Below, one piece after another: positions 51,129 to 61,394 of a stretch of DNA of 64,000 nucleotides (the stretch's first letter is position 1; the number at the start of each line of letters is the position of its first letter). A model generated the notes under the pieces. That model made no database searches, was not told the origin of the DNA, and saw nothing but the letters and a program-made list of their open reading frames with translations. Position numbers and translations under genes: made by a program. This DNA comes from Xylophilus sp. Leaf220 (GTDB taxonomy: Bacteria; Pseudomonadota; Gammaproteobacteria; Burkholderiales; Burkholderiaceae_C): NCBI RefSeq assembly GCF_001421705.1, contig NZ_LMKO01000007.1:1-64000 (forward strand), given 5' to 3'.

Positions 51129-53258
51129 TCATTCCGGCCCGACGGCCGGCAAGGTGAAAGAAAAGATCGTACCGCCCGCGGGGTTCGGCGCGTAGTCGAG
51201 CACGCCGCCGTGCTGCTCCACCACCGTGCGGCACAGGCTCAGGCCCAGGCCCATGCCTTCGCGCTTGGTGGTGAAGAAGGGGGTGAAGAGCTGCGCCGCC
51301 ACCTCGGGCGCGATGCCGGGGCCACGGTCGGCCACGGTGAACATCACCCAGCCGCCGCGCAGCCCGGCGCCGGCGCCGCCCGCGACCCGCCGGATTCCGA
51401 AATCGACCCGCCGCACGCCGGTCCCGCCCGCGGTTCCGTCCATCGACTGCATCGCGTTGCGGGCCAGGTTGAGCAGCACCTGCTCGACCATCGTGCGGTC
51501 GCACAGCACCCGGGGCAGCCGCGGCTCCAGCACGGTGTGCATCTCCACGTCGAGCTTGCGCGCCTGCAGGCTCGCCAGCGGCATGATTGATTCGAGCAGG
51601 TCGCGCGGGTCGGTCGCCTCCTTGGCCTGGTCGCGGCGGCGCACGAAGTCGTGCACGCTGCGGATCACCCGGCCGGCGCGGTCGGCCTGCTCGGAGATGC
51701 GCCGCATCGCCACCGCGATGTCGGCGTCGTGCAGGCCGGTGGCGCCGGCGCCGCCCGGGTCCTGCTGCAGCAGGTTGAGCGAGCCGGTGGCGTAGCTGGC
51801 GATGGCGGCCAGCGGCTGGTTCAGCTCGTGGCTCAGCAGCGAGGCCATCTCGCCGACGGTGGCGAGCCGCGCCGTCGCCTGCAGCCGCTCGTGGCTGGCG
51901 CGTGAGAGCTCCTCGATCCGGCGCTGCTCGCTCAGGTCCAGGAACGCACCCATCCAGCCGGTGTGCAGGCCCTGCGCGTTGATCAGCGGCGCCTCGATGA
52001 TTAGCACCGGGAACCGGGTGCCGTCCTGCCGCATGAAGACCGATTCGAAGCCGTGGCGCGGCGGCAGCTCCCCGGCGAAGCGGGTCGCCTGGCGGCGCAG
52101 GTAGTGGTCGGCATGCTCGGGCGGCCAGTAGGGCAGCGCGCCGGAGCGGCCCAGCAACGCCTCGGGCGCGAAGCCGACCATCTTGCAGAAGGCCGGGTTG
52201 ACATAGGTGAGCCGCCCCTCCAGGTCGCGGGCGCGCAGGCCGGTGACCAGCGAGTCCTCCATCGCCTTTCGGAAGGCCAGCGCATCGGCCAGGTCGTGCT
52301 CGGCGCGCAGCCGCAGGCGGTTGTCCTTGGCCAGCATGACCAGCACCGTGACCAGCGCGATCGACATGAAGGTGACCAGCGCGGTGAGCACGTTGGGGAA
52401 CACGCTGGGCGCGCCGGGCCAGTTGTCGATGCGCAGCACCAGCGCACTACCCGGCAGGTCCAGCAGCTGCTGGCCGCTGAAGACCCGCGTGCCGCGCCGC
52501 AGCGCGCCGTGCAGGGAGGCCAGGCGGGTGCCGTCGGGCTCGGTGAACGAGATGTCCTGGTGGCGGCTGATCTGGGTGCCGATCAGGTCCGACAGGATCT
52601 CCGGCAGGCCGTAGGTCACGACCAGGTAGCCGGCGGGCTGCATGCCTTCGTTGAGCGGCAGGCACAGGTGCACCACCTCCAGGCCCAGGCCGTCGACATG
52701 CGGCACGAAGTAGCTCGGCGAGTAGGCCGGGCCGCCCAGCCGCCGTGCCGAGGCGCAGGTCAGCTGCATGTCCGCCGGCATCTCGGTGGCGGGCGTGTCC
52801 AGCGCCAGGCCGCGGTAGGGCGTGTCGGAATGCACCCGCAGCCGCATGGCGGCGCTGCGCCACTCGATCCGCATGAACTCGCGCTGGCGCAGCATCAGCT
52901 CGCCGGCCGCGGCGATCCAGGCGTCGTGCGTCGGGTTGGCCGATTGCAGGGCCTGCAGGCTCTGCAGGTTGCGGGCCAGCGCGGTGCGCACGTCGGCCAC
53001 CGCGTCGCTCACGTCGCGCTCCACCCGGCTCTGCACCTGGCTCGCCTCGTAGCGGCCGGCGAGCCAGACCAGGGTGCCCAGCATCGCCACGACCAGCACC
53101 GCCAGCAGCAGCCACAGCGACCAGCGCCGCCAGGAGCCGGGCAGCCGCAGCAGCCACCGCGCCGCGGCGGGCAGCGCCGGCGCACCGGCCTCCGCCGGAG
53201 CCGGCGGCGGCGCCACGCGCACCGTGTCGGGTCCGGTGCCGGCGGCGGGCTGCGCCAT
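51129..53258 (-). CDS. DctS-like sensor histidine kinase with PAS domain
   Basis: Membrane kinase of 709 residues: a first helix near residues 47-70 (SLWLLLAVLVVAMLGTLVWLA), a periplasmic sensor region of about 240 residues, a second helix (VLTALVTFMSIALVTVLVML), a PAS domain (LRARDLEGRLTYVNPAFCKMVGF, then GRSGALPYWPPE), a dimerisation region with SLLSHELNQPLAAIASY (His near 477), and the ATPase (NLARNAMQSMD, DRGPGIAPEV, GMGLGLSLC). This resembles DctS/FixL-group kinases, where the periplasmic part senses C4-dicarboxylates. Ligand here is unknown. ATG at 53258 is used; a GTG nine bases earlier is possible and would overlap the nitrilase stop. Confidence 0.93.
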   Translation of the reverse strand: MAQPAAGTGPDTVRVAPPPAPAEAGAPALPAAARWLLRLPGSWRRWSLWLLLAVLVVAMLGTLVWLAGRYEASQVQSRVERDVSDAVADVRTALARNLQSLQALQSANPTHDAWIAAAGELMLRQREFMRIEWRSAAMRLRVHSDTPYRGLALDTPATEMPADMQLTCASARRLGGPAYSPSYFVPHVDGLGLEVVHLCLPLNEGMQPAGYLVVTYGLPEILSDLIGTQISRHQDISFTEPDGTRLASLHGALRRGTRVFSGQQLLDLPGSALVLRIDNWPGAPSVFPNVLTALVTFMSIALVTVLVMLAKDNRLRLRAEHDLADALAFRKAMEDSLVTGLRARDLEGRLTYVNPAFCKMVGFAPEALLGRSGALPYWPPEHADHYLRRQATRFAGELPPRHGFESVFMRQDGTRFPVLIIEAPLINAQGLHTGWMGAFLDLSEQRRIEELSRASHERLQATARLATVGEMASLLSHELNQPLAAIASYATGSLNLLQQDPGGAGATGLHDADIAVAMRRISEQADRAGRVIRSVHDFVRRRDQAKEATDPRDLLESIMPLASLQARKLDVEMHTVLEPRLPRVLCDRTMVEQVLLNLARNAMQSMDGTAGGTGVRRVDFGIRRVAGGAGAGLRGGWVMFTVADRGPGIAPEVAAQLFTPFFTTKREGMGLGLSLCRTVVEQHGGVLDYAPNPAGGTIFSFTLPAVGPE

Positions 53259-53263
53259 GTCGC

Positions 53264-54079
53264 TCACAGCCGGCGGTGGCCCAGGGCCGGCAGCCGGGTG
53301 CGCAGTTGCCGCAGGCGCGCGGCATCGAGCTGGGCCGGCACCACGCCGGCGCCGCTGGCCTGCTGCGCGAGCACGCCGCCCCAGGCATCGACCACCATGC
53401 TCTGGCCCCAGGTGCGGCGGCCGTTGGCATGCAGGCCGCCCTGGGCCGCGGCGCAGACGTAGGCCAGGTTCTCGACCGCGCGGGCGCGCAGCAGGAGTTC
53501 CCAGTGCGCCTCGCCGGTCACGTGGGTGAAGGCGCTGGGCACCAGCAGCAGGTCGCAGCCCTGGGCCGCATAGTGGCGGTACAGCTCGGGAAAGCGCAGG
53601 TCGTAGCATACCGACAGGCCGATGCGCCAGCGGTGCCCGTCGCGCGACGGCAGCTCGAACACGACCGGCGCACCGCCGGGCACCAGGGTGCGCGCCTCGT
53701 CGAAGGCGGTCTGGCCGTCGTCGAAGCAGAAGAGGTGCATCTTGTCGTAGCGGGCGGCGCAGTGGCCGTCGGGGCCGAACACCAGCAGCGTGTTGTGGGC
53801 GTGGGCCGGATCGTCGGTGGCGATCGGCAGGGTGCCGCCGGCGATCCACAGGCCCAGCTCGCGCGCCGCGGTCGCCAGGAAATCCTGGATCGGGCCGCGG
53901 CCGAACGGCTCCTGCAGCGCCAGCTTGTCGGTGTCGCGCTGGCCCAGCACGCAGAAATACTCGGGCAGCACCGCAAGCTCGGCACCGCGGGCGGCGGCCT
54001 CTTCGAGCAGGGTGCGCGCGGAGCGCAGGTTGGCGGCGGGCTCGGTGCCCGACACCATCTGGAGGGCGGCGACATGCAT
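53264..54079 (-). CDS. Carbon-nitrogen hydrolase (nitrilase family)
   Basis: Nitrilase-superfamily amidase of 271 residues with the catalytic triad visible: Glu in LAVLPEYF, Lys in ARYDKMHLF, Cys in IGLSVCYDLRFPELYR. The MHVAALQMVSG opening and the HVTGEAHWELLLRARAVEN segment match the branch that includes deaminated-glutathione amidase and omega-amidase (NIT1/NIT2-like). That repair role is plausible; the substrate is not certain. AAGGAG lies six bases before the ATG. It is downstream of yhdP (48-bp gap), a placement common in Burkholderiales, and its stop is 5 bp from the kinase start. Confidence 0.93.
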   Translation of the reverse strand: MHVAALQMVSGTEPAANLRSARTLLEEAAARGAELAVLPEYFCVLGQRDTDKLALQEPFGRGPIQDFLATAARELGLWIAGGTLPIATDDPAHAHNTLLVFGPDGHCAARYDKMHLFCFDDGQTAFDEARTLVPGGAPVVFELPSRDGHRWRIGLSVCYDLRFPELYRHYAAQGCDLLLVPSAFTHVTGEAHWELLLRARAVENLAYVCAAAQGGLHANGRRTWGQSMVVDAWGGVLAQQASGAGVVPAQLDAARLRQLRTRLPALGHRRL

Positions 54080-54127
54080 GGACTTCTCCTTCGGTACAGC
54101 GGACGGCTCGGAAGCTGTGAATGCCTC

Positions 54128-57100
54128 TCAGGGCATCTGCGGCTCGGCCGGCGGCGTGCTGCGGCCCAGGCGTTCGCGGCCGCTCAGCTTCGCGATCTTC
54201 GGGTCGGCCCAGCCGCCGGTGATGTGGAACTCCTGCGTGGCCGCCTCGATCAGCGGGCCGCGCAGGAAGACCTGCGCCAGGAAGGTGCCCAGGCCCACCG
54301 CCGGGTTGATCACCGCCGCCACGAGCGAGGCGGTACCGGCGTTGATCTCGGGCACCACCACCACCCGCAGGTTCTGCGTCTCGTGCGCCAGGTCGGCCTG
54401 CCCGTCCATCAGCACCGCGGCGTTGACGCCCTTCATCTGCAGGTTGTTGGTGCGGGCGATGCCGCTGTCGATCTTCACGTCGCCGCGCACGAAGTCGAAG
54501 GCGAAGCCCTCGCTGAAAACGTCGCGGAAATCGAGCGCCAGCCGGCGCGGCAGCGATTGCAGCGACAGCACGCCCAGCAGCTTGGCCAGCCCCGGATCGG
54601 CCTTCAGGAACTGGCCCGATTCCACCGCCAGGTTGAGCTGACCCGCCATCGAGGGATAGTCGGGCCCGAAGGGCGAGCCGTCCCAGCCGACCGAGCCCTG
54701 CAGCCGGCCCGCGCCGCGCCGCACCACGCCGGGCATGCCGAAGCGGCCGAGCAGCTGGCCCGCGTCGCGGATGTCGAGCCGGAACTGCATCGCGGTGCGC
54801 CGCGCACGGGCCGCGCCCTCCCCGGTGCGCCGCCAGTTGCCGGTGGCGGCGAAGCTGGCCTCGGGCAGGCTCAGGTTGAGCTTGTTGAGGTGCCATTCGT
54901 GGGCGCCGTCGTCAGCCGCGGCGCGGTGCAGCGCATCGACCTCCAGCCGGCCCAGCGCGCGGCCCTTCAGCTCGAAATCGTCCACCACGATGTCGAGCGC
55001 CGGCAGCGAGGCCGGGTCGGCGCCGGGCGTGCCGTCGTCGAGCAGCGACTCGACCTCGCTGGCCGAGCTCTCCGGCACCCGCAGCCGCGCCAGCCGCGCG
55101 AAGACGCGCGAGGGCACCGCGTCGGCCGCCTGCCGGTATTCGACATAGCCGTTCAACTCGTCGGTCTCCACATTGGCCCGCCAGACCGGGCCGCTGCGCG
55201 ATCCGCCGGCCACCACGTTGTGCAGGGTGCGGCCCTGGAAGGTGATCGATTCGGCGCGCACCGCCAGCGTGTCGGGCAGGTAGCCTTCCGCGCCGGCCTG
55301 CGGCGTGTCGCCGGCTCGGTGGGGCGCGGCCATCCGGTCGTGGCGACTGGAGCCGGTGGCGCCGGACACGACCCGGTCCCAGGCGTCGATGTCGAGCGCG
55401 CCCAGCCGCACACTGGCGGCCACGCCCTGGTCGGCCACCGGGGCGTGGTCGCCCTCGTCCAGGCCGATGCCGATGCCGCCGCGCAGCACCACCGGCGTGG
55501 CGCCGGAGATGTCGCGCTCGTATTCCACCGCCGCGACACGGCCCAGTTCCAGCAGCACCCGGTCGCGGGTCGCGGACCCGCCGGGCGCGGTGCCCGCACC
55601 GGCGGCCAGCACCGTGTTCTCGAAGCGCAGCGGCAGGCTGGCCGATGCGGCCTTGCCCACCGGCGCCGGCAGGTCCAACGCCAGGCCCTGCAGGCTGCTG
55701 GCCAGCGTCACCTCGGGGCGGCCCTGGCGCAGGCCGATGCTGGCGCTGTAGTCGGTACTGCCCTGGGCATGCTCGGCTAGGCGCGCGACCAGGCCCAGCT
55801 CCGGCGCGGCGCGCAGGCCCTCGGCGCTCACCGTGCCCTGCGCGCGCACTGCCAGGACCGCATCGGCCGGCAGCGCAGGGGTGGCGGGGCGTGCCGCCGG
55901 CCGGGCGGCGGGGCCGATGGCCGGCAGCACCGCATGGGGCGCGGCGGCACCGGCGGTGCGCATGCTGCCTTCGATGCGGCTCTCGCCGCCCAGCATCCGC
56001 GCCTGGGCGTTGCTGATGGTGAAGCCTGTCTCGGTGAAGGCCACGGTGCCTCTGGCACGGGTCATCGGCGGGGCCGCCGCGGCCAGCCGCAGGTCGTTGC
56101 CGCCCAGCACCACCCGGCCCTGGATGCGGGCATGCCGCATGTCGGCCAGCGGCAGTTGAAGGCCCAGGGCGAGTTCGGCCGGGCCGGTGGCGGTCGCCTC
56201 CTGCAGCGCGCCGGAGGTGAGCGTGGCGACCGGCGAGCCGTTGACCGCCTCCAGCATCTCGGCCAGCGGGCCCTGCGCCTCGGCCTTCACCTCGACCACC
56301 GCATGCGACAGGTCGGGAATGCGCGCATCGGCCCGCGTCACCCGCAGCTCGGAGGTGCGGCCCGGCAGGCCGATGCGGCCGGTGCCGTTGCGGATCTCCA
56401 TGCCGTTGCGCTCGAAGACCAGCTCGGCCGACAGCGGCGATAGCACCTGCCACGGGGCCTCGCCCGCCGGCTGGATCGAGGTGGGCACATAGGCGAAGTG
56501 CGCATCGCGGATCCTGGCCGCGATCCGGAAATCGCCCTGCTTCGGGTCGGTGAAAGGCATGTGGTGCAGGTCGCCCCGCACCTTGAACTGCACGCCGCTG
56601 GCGGAGCCGGCCTGCACCGCGTCGCGCACATAGTGGCGCACCTCCTGCGGGATCACCTGCGGCAGGTAGCGGTGGACCCGGGTACCGTCGGCGCGCTGCA
56701 GGCTGCCGGTCAGGTCGAGCACGCCGGGGAAGCGCGGATCGTGCGGCAGGCCCGGGGTGCCGGTGGTGCCGGCGGATGGCGGTGTCGCGTCGGCGGTGTG
56801 CCAGCGGGCCTGGGCCTCGCCGGCCGCATCGGCGTTGGAGAAGCGCAGCTGGGGCACCTCGACCGCGATGGCGCGGCCGTCGATCTTCCAGCGGGCCTCG
56901 GCACGCAGCATCGCGATCGGCACGCGGGGCTCCTCGAAGACGCCGGGGAATTCGAGTGCGCCGTCGTCGATCGCGACCTGCGCCTTGCCACCGGCGTGGC
57001 TCAGGTCGAAATCCACCGCCGCATTGCGCACGCCCGGCGTGCCGGCCGGTGGATGCACGTGGACATGGGTGGGCGGCGTGCCGGCAGGCCGCACCGCATC

Positions 57101-58471
57101 GGCGCGCGCCGCGACGGCCACCGCCTCGGCCACCGCGGCCGCCTGGGCCGACGCGGGCGCGGGCAGCGCCTCGACACCCAGGCGGCTGGCGCGGCCGGTG
57201 GCCTGGTAGCTGCGCAGCGCGGTGCCGTCGCCTTCCCAGCGCGCCTGCAGCTTCTCGAGCAGGCCGGTGGGTGCATGGTCGGCCAGCAGGCGGTGCGCGC
57301 CGTCACCCACCGGCAGCCGGGCGGCCAGGGTGGCGAGCGCGCCCAGGTCGATGCCGTCGGCCCGCAGTTCGCCGCGGGCGAGTTGGGTATCGCTTGCGGC
57401 GGTGTAGCGCAGGTCGGCGCTGCCGCCCTTCCAGTGCAGCGCATCGCCCGCATCGAACTGCAGACCCTGCACCGCGAGGTCGAAGCCCTGCGTGCCGGCT
57501 AGCCGGCGGTGGCCGGTGAAGCGGCCCTGCACCCGGGTCAGGGCCAGCGGCTGCAGGGGGGCGGCGGCCTGCAGGCCCAGCGTGGGCAGCGCCACGTCCA
57601 CCATGCCGCCGGTGATGCGGGCGTGGTCCACGTCGGCCCAGACGCGCACCGCGCCACGGGCCTCCTGCAGCGCGATGCCGCCCACCGCGGCGGTGTCCAC
57701 GTACTGCCCCAGGCGCGACAGGTCGATCCGGCCGAAGTCGCCGTAGAGCTGCCCCACCCAGTCCTGCCAGCGGCCGTTGCGTCCGGCCAGCAGCGGCTGG
57801 CGGAAGCGGCCCGCGAGCTGGAAACGCTCGCCCCACTCGGCAGGCGGCGTGGCGTCGATCCGCAGCGCATGGCGCCAGGGGCGGTTGCGCAGCAGCAGGT
57901 CCACGTTCGAGAGCGCGAGCGGCGGTGCGGCACGCTGCTCGTCGGTCCAGCGCAGCGTGCCGTTGCGGATGACCACCTCGGTCTGGGTGAAGAGCCAGTC
58001 GGCCGCGCTGCCGCCACCGTGCGGATGGGCCCGCTCGACATCGAGGCCGGCGACGAGGATCCGGCCGTCGGCGGTGCGCCGCACGTCGAGCTCGGGCGCA
58101 TCGAAGTAGAGCTGCTCGAAGCCGCGGTTCCAGAGCGAGCGCGGCGAGAGCGCGGCCACCACCAGCGGCAGCCGCAGGGCGGTGCGGCCCTCTGCATCGA
58201 GCAGCTGCACATCGCCCAGCGAGAAGGAGGGCACCAGCCCGCCCGAGCGGGCGGTGATGCTGCCGATGCGCACCGGCATCCCTACCGCCTTGCCAAGCTC
58301 TGCCTCGATGCGGGGACGGTAATCCGCGATTCGCGGCACAATCCAGCCGTGCAACGCCCCCCAGGCGACAAAGAAGCAAAGCCACGCGGCCCACAACAAC
58401 CACAAGAGTCCACGCGTCCCGGCAGCCAGTGTTTTCAGCAGGCGTGAGGGGGTCTCTTTCGGTTCGTTCAT
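54128..58471 (-). CDS. yhdP: YhdP family AsmA-like envelope protein
   Basis: Very large (1447 residues) inner-membrane-anchored periplasmic protein of the YhdP/TIGR02099 family, AsmA-like. A single N-terminal helix (LLWLLWAAWLCFFVAWGAL) is followed by WIVPRIADYRPRIEAELGKAVGMPVRIG, the family's opening, and a long beta-rich chain that forms a bridge-like groove. The C-terminal domain has SQFLKADPGLAKLLGVLSL-like GQFLKADPGLAKLLGVLSLQ, LDFRDVFSEGFAFDFVRGDV and the terminal DPKIAKLSGRERLGR. In Escherichia coli YhdP helps move phospholipids to the outer membrane. Internal stretches with His-Val repeats (HVHVHPPAG) and low-complexity Ala are lineage-specific. Divergent from glnE, with start codons only 26 bp apart. 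Confidence 0.95.
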   Translation of the reverse strand: MNEPKETPSRLLKTLAAGTRGLLWLLWAAWLCFFVAWGALHGWIVPRIADYRPRIEAELGKAVGMPVRIGSITARSGGLVPSFSLGDVQLLDAEGRTALRLPLVVAALSPRSLWNRGFEQLYFDAPELDVRRTADGRILVAGLDVERAHPHGGGSAADWLFTQTEVVIRNGTLRWTDEQRAAPPLALSNVDLLLRNRPWRHALRIDATPPAEWGERFQLAGRFRQPLLAGRNGRWQDWVGQLYGDFGRIDLSRLGQYVDTAAVGGIALQEARGAVRVWADVDHARITGGMVDVALPTLGLQAAAPLQPLALTRVQGRFTGHRRLAGTQGFDLAVQGLQFDAGDALHWKGGSADLRYTAASDTQLARGELRADGIDLGALATLAARLPVGDGAHRLLADHAPTGLLEKLQARWEGDGTALRSYQATGRASRLGVEALPAPASAQAAAVAEAVAVAARADAVRPAGTPPTHVHVHPPAGTPGVRNAAVDFDLSHAGGKAQVAIDDGALEFPGVFEEPRVPIAMLRAEARWKIDGRAIAVEVPQLRFSNADAAGEAQARWHTADATPPSAGTTGTPGLPHDPRFPGVLDLTGSLQRADGTRVHRYLPQVIPQEVRHYVRDAVQAGSASGVQFKVRGDLHHMPFTDPKQGDFRIAARIRDAHFAYVPTSIQPAGEAPWQVLSPLSAELVFERNGMEIRNGTGRIGLPGRTSELRVTRADARIPDLSHAVVEVKAEAQGPLAEMLEAVNGSPVATLTSGALQEATATGPAELALGLQLPLADMRHARIQGRVVLGGNDLRLAAAAPPMTRARGTVAFTETGFTISNAQARMLGGESRIEGSMRTAGAAAPHAVLPAIGPAARPAARPATPALPADAVLAVRAQGTVSAEGLRAAPELGLVARLAEHAQGSTDYSASIGLRQGRPEVTLASSLQGLALDLPAPVGKAASASLPLRFENTVLAAGAGTAPGGSATRDRVLLELGRVAAVEYERDISGATPVVLRGGIGIGLDEGDHAPVADQGVAASVRLGALDIDAWDRVVSGATGSSRHDRMAAPHRAGDTPQAGAEGYLPDTLAVRAESITFQGRTLHNVVAGGSRSGPVWRANVETDELNGYVEYRQAADAVPSRVFARLARLRVPESSASEVESLLDDGTPGADPASLPALDIVVDDFELKGRALGRLEVDALHRAAADDGAHEWHLNKLNLSLPEASFAATGNWRRTGEGAARARRTAMQFRLDIRDAGQLLGRFGMPGVVRRGAGRLQGSVGWDGSPFGPDYPSMAGQLNLAVESGQFLKADPGLAKLLGVLSLQSLPRRLALDFRDVFSEGFAFDFVRGDVKIDSGIARTNNLQMKGVNAAVLMDGQADLAHETQNLRVVVVPEINAGTASLVAAVINPAVGLGTFLAQVFLRGPLIEAATQEFHITGGWADPKIAKLSGRERLGRSTPPAEPQMP

Positions 58472-58496
58472 GTTGGGCTTGTATGGGGCAGGAATT

Positions 58497-61394
58497 ATGA
58501 CCCGCGGTATCGGCGAGGGTTCGCCGCAGGAACACGCTGTTGCAGGAGCGGCAGACGTGCCGGCGGTACCCGCCACCACCGGCTGCGGCCGCACGCAAAC
58601 CTTCGTCTTCACGCCCGGCGATCTGGCGTCGCACGCCCGCTTCGTGCAGCGGCTGCGGCGCCGCTATGCGGGCCAGCTGCATCTGCTGCCCGCGGGCGAC
58701 CCGACGCGGGCCAGCATGGCCGACGCGCTGGCCGCGATCCGGGCCGAAGGCCATGCCACCAACGCGGCCTTGCGCATCCTGCGGCAGCTGGTGATGGAGC
58801 GGCTGGCGCGGCTCGACTGCGACGAGAACGCGGCGCTCTCCGTCGTGACCCGCGCGGTGACCGAGCTGGCCGAACTGGCGCTCGACGCCGCCTGCGCCGA
58901 GGCCTTCGCCGAACTCGATGCCCGCCACGGCGCGCCGCTGTGCGCCGACGGCAGCCGCTCGCAGCTGTGGGTGGTCGGCATGGGCAAGCTGGGCGGGCGC
59001 GAGCTCAACGTCTCGAGCGACATCGACCTGGTCTACGTCTACGACGAGGACGGCGAGACCGCCGGCATCGCCGGCACCGATGCGCGCGGCCGCATCACCA
59101 ACCACGACTACTTCGCCCGCGCGGTCAAGGCGGTCTACGGCCTGATCGGCGACACCACCGAGCACGGCTTCGTGTTCCGGGTCGACCTGATGCTGCGGCC
59201 CAACGGCAACTCGGGGCCGGCGGCGGTGTCGCTCTCGGCGCTGGAGGACTACTTCCAGGCGCAGGGCCGCGAGTGGGAGCGCTTCGCCTGGCTCAAGAGC
59301 CGCGTGGTGGCGCCGCGCGCCTGCCTGGGCCCGTCGGTCGAGACCCTGCCGGTGCACGGCCTGCGCCAGGTGGTGCTGCCCTTCGTGTTCCGGCGCTACC
59401 TCGACTACAGCGTCTTCGACGCGCTGCGCAACCTGCACCGCCAGATCCGCGAACAGGCCGCGCGCCGCTGCGCCGGCAAGCCCGAGCGGGCCAACGACGT
59501 CAAGCTCTCGCGCGGCGGCATCCGCGAGATCGAGTTCACCGTGCAGCTGCTGCAGGTGGTGCGCGGCGGCCAGTTCCCGGAACTGCGCAGCCGGGCCACG
59601 CTGGATGCGCTGCAGCGGCTGGCGCAGGCCGGCCTGATGCCGGTGGAGACGGCCGACGCGATGGCCCGCGCCTACACCTTCCTGCGCCGGGTCGAGCACC
59701 GCATCCAGTACCTGGACGACCAGCAGACCCATGTGCTGCCGACGCAGGACGCCGACCTGGAGTGGATCGCCCGCAGCATGGGCTATGCGCACGCCTGCCC
59801 GTTCCTGCACGACCTGGACGCGCACCGCGAGTTCGTCGCCGAAGAGTTCGACACCCTGCTGGGCGGCGAGGCCGGCAAGTGCGCCAAGGGCAACTGCAGC
59901 CGCGGAAAAGCCGAGGCGCCGCCCGACATCGAGACCCTGGTCGAGAGCCTGCCCGAGCGTCTGCGCGAACGGGTCGGCCAGTGGCGCGACCACCCCCGGG
60001 TGCAGGCCCTGCGCGACGAGGACCGGGCCCGGCTGGTGCGGCTGCTGCAGCGCACCGCGCAGTGGGTGGCCGACGGCAGCGTGACCGAGGAAGCCGCGGT
60101 GCAGATGGCCGGCTGGATCGAGCCGCTGCTGCGCCGCCAGAGCTACCTGGCGCTGCTGCTGGAGCGCCCCGCGATCCACCTGCGGCTGCTGCACCTGCTG
60201 GGCGCGGCCAAGTGGCCGGCCCGCTACCTGCTGCAGCACCCCGGCGTGATCGACGAACTGGCGAGCGAAGCCCTCTTCTACGAGCGCTTCCAGCCCGCCG
60301 AATTCGAGCGCGAGCTGGCACAGCGCCTCGCCTCGGTCCGCACCACCGCCGAGGACGACGACGAGACCCTGCTCAACCTGCTGCGCCGCGCCCACCATGC
60401 CGAGGTGTTCCGCACCCTGGCGCGCGACGTCGAGGGCCGCCTGACCGTCGAGCAGGTGGCCGACGACCTGAGCGCGCTGGCCGACACCGTGCTGCGCGTC
60501 ACCGCCCGCTGGTGCTGGGAACGGCTGCGCAACCGCCACCGGGAGGCCGACGACGCGCTGGGCCGCTTCGCCGTCATCGGCTACGGCAAGCTGGGCGGCA
60601 AGGAGCTGGGCTACGGCAGCGACCTGGACATCGTGTTCGTCTTCGACGACGAGGACGAGCGCGCCCCCGAGGTGTACGCCAACTTCGTGCGCAAGCTGAT
60701 CAACTGGCTGACCGTCAAGACCGGCGAGGGCGACCTCTACGAGATCGACACCGCCCTGCGGCCCAACGGCAGCTCGGGCCTGCTGGTGACCAGCTTCTCG
60801 GCCTTCGCCAAGTACCAGCAGAAGCGCGGCAGCAACACCGCCTGGACCTGGGAGCACCAGGCCATGACCCGGGCGCGCTGCCTGCGCTTCGCGCCGGTGG
60901 CGGGCGCATCGGGCCTGGCATTGGCATCCGACACCGATCCGCCGCCGGCCGACCTGCAGGCGCGCTTCGAAGAGGTGCGCGAGGCGGTCATCACCGCGCC
61001 GCGCGACGCCGCCGCGCTGCGCCAGGAGATCCACGCGATGCGCGACAAGGTGCGCGCCGCGCACCCGGTGAAGGCCGGCCGCTTCGACGTGAAGCACAGC
61101 GCCGGCGGCATGGTCGACGTCGAGTTCGCGATGCAGTACCTGGTGCTGGCCGAATCGGCCACCCACCCGATCCTGCGCGAGAACCGCGGCAACATCACCC
61201 TGCTGCGCCGCGCGGAGGAAGCGGGCCTGCTGCCGCACGGCGTGGGCGAGCGAGCCGCCGACGCCTACCGCGCGCTGCGCCGGGTGCAGCACCAGGCACG
61301 CCTCAACGAGGCACCGACCCAGGTCGCCGCCGACGAACTGGCCGAATCGCGCGACGCGGTGCTGCAGCTCTGGAAGGCCGTCTTCGGCGCATGA
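58497..61394 (+). CDS. glnE: Bifunctional glutamine synthetase adenylyltransferase/deadenylase
   Basis: GlnE adds and removes AMP on glutamine synthetase in answer to nitrogen status. 965 residues from the ATG at 58497; an ATG at 58470 is in frame but overlaps the yhdP start region. Two nucleotidyltransferase domains are intact: the N-terminal adenylyl-removing one near residue 161 (GMGKLGGRELNVSSDIDLVYVY) and the C-terminal adenylylating one near 695 (GYGKLGGKELGYGSDLDIVFVF). Each is followed by a helical PII-responsive domain (SRGGIREIEFTVQLLQVVRGG, then FDVKHSAGGMVDVEFAMQYL). The stop overlaps the rlpA start (ATGA). Confidence 0.96.
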   Translation: MTRGIGEGSPQEHAVAGAADVPAVPATTGCGRTQTFVFTPGDLASHARFVQRLRRRYAGQLHLLPAGDPTRASMADALAAIRAEGHATNAALRILRQLVMERLARLDCDENAALSVVTRAVTELAELALDAACAEAFAELDARHGAPLCADGSRSQLWVVGMGKLGGRELNVSSDIDLVYVYDEDGETAGIAGTDARGRITNHDYFARAVKAVYGLIGDTTEHGFVFRVDLMLRPNGNSGPAAVSLSALEDYFQAQGREWERFAWLKSRVVAPRACLGPSVETLPVHGLRQVVLPFVFRRYLDYSVFDALRNLHRQIREQAARRCAGKPERANDVKLSRGGIREIEFTVQLLQVVRGGQFPELRSRATLDALQRLAQAGLMPVETADAMARAYTFLRRVEHRIQYLDDQQTHVLPTQDADLEWIARSMGYAHACPFLHDLDAHREFVAEEFDTLLGGEAGKCAKGNCSRGKAEAPPDIETLVESLPERLRERVGQWRDHPRVQALRDEDRARLVRLLQRTAQWVADGSVTEEAAVQMAGWIEPLLRRQSYLALLLERPAIHLRLLHLLGAAKWPARYLLQHPGVIDELASEALFYERFQPAEFERELAQRLASVRTTAEDDDETLLNLLRRAHHAEVFRTLARDVEGRLTVEQVADDLSALADTVLRVTARWCWERLRNRHREADDALGRFAVIGYGKLGGKELGYGSDLDIVFVFDDEDERAPEVYANFVRKLINWLTVKTGEGDLYEIDTALRPNGSSGLLVTSFSAFAKYQQKRGSNTAWTWEHQAMTRARCLRFAPVAGASGLALASDTDPPPADLQARFEEVREAVITAPRDAAALRQEIHAMRDKVRAAHPVKAGRFDVKHSAGGMVDVEFAMQYLVLAESATHPILRENRGNITLLRRAEEAGLLPHGVGERAADAYRALRRVQHQARLNEAPTQVAADELAESRDAVLQLWKAVFGA

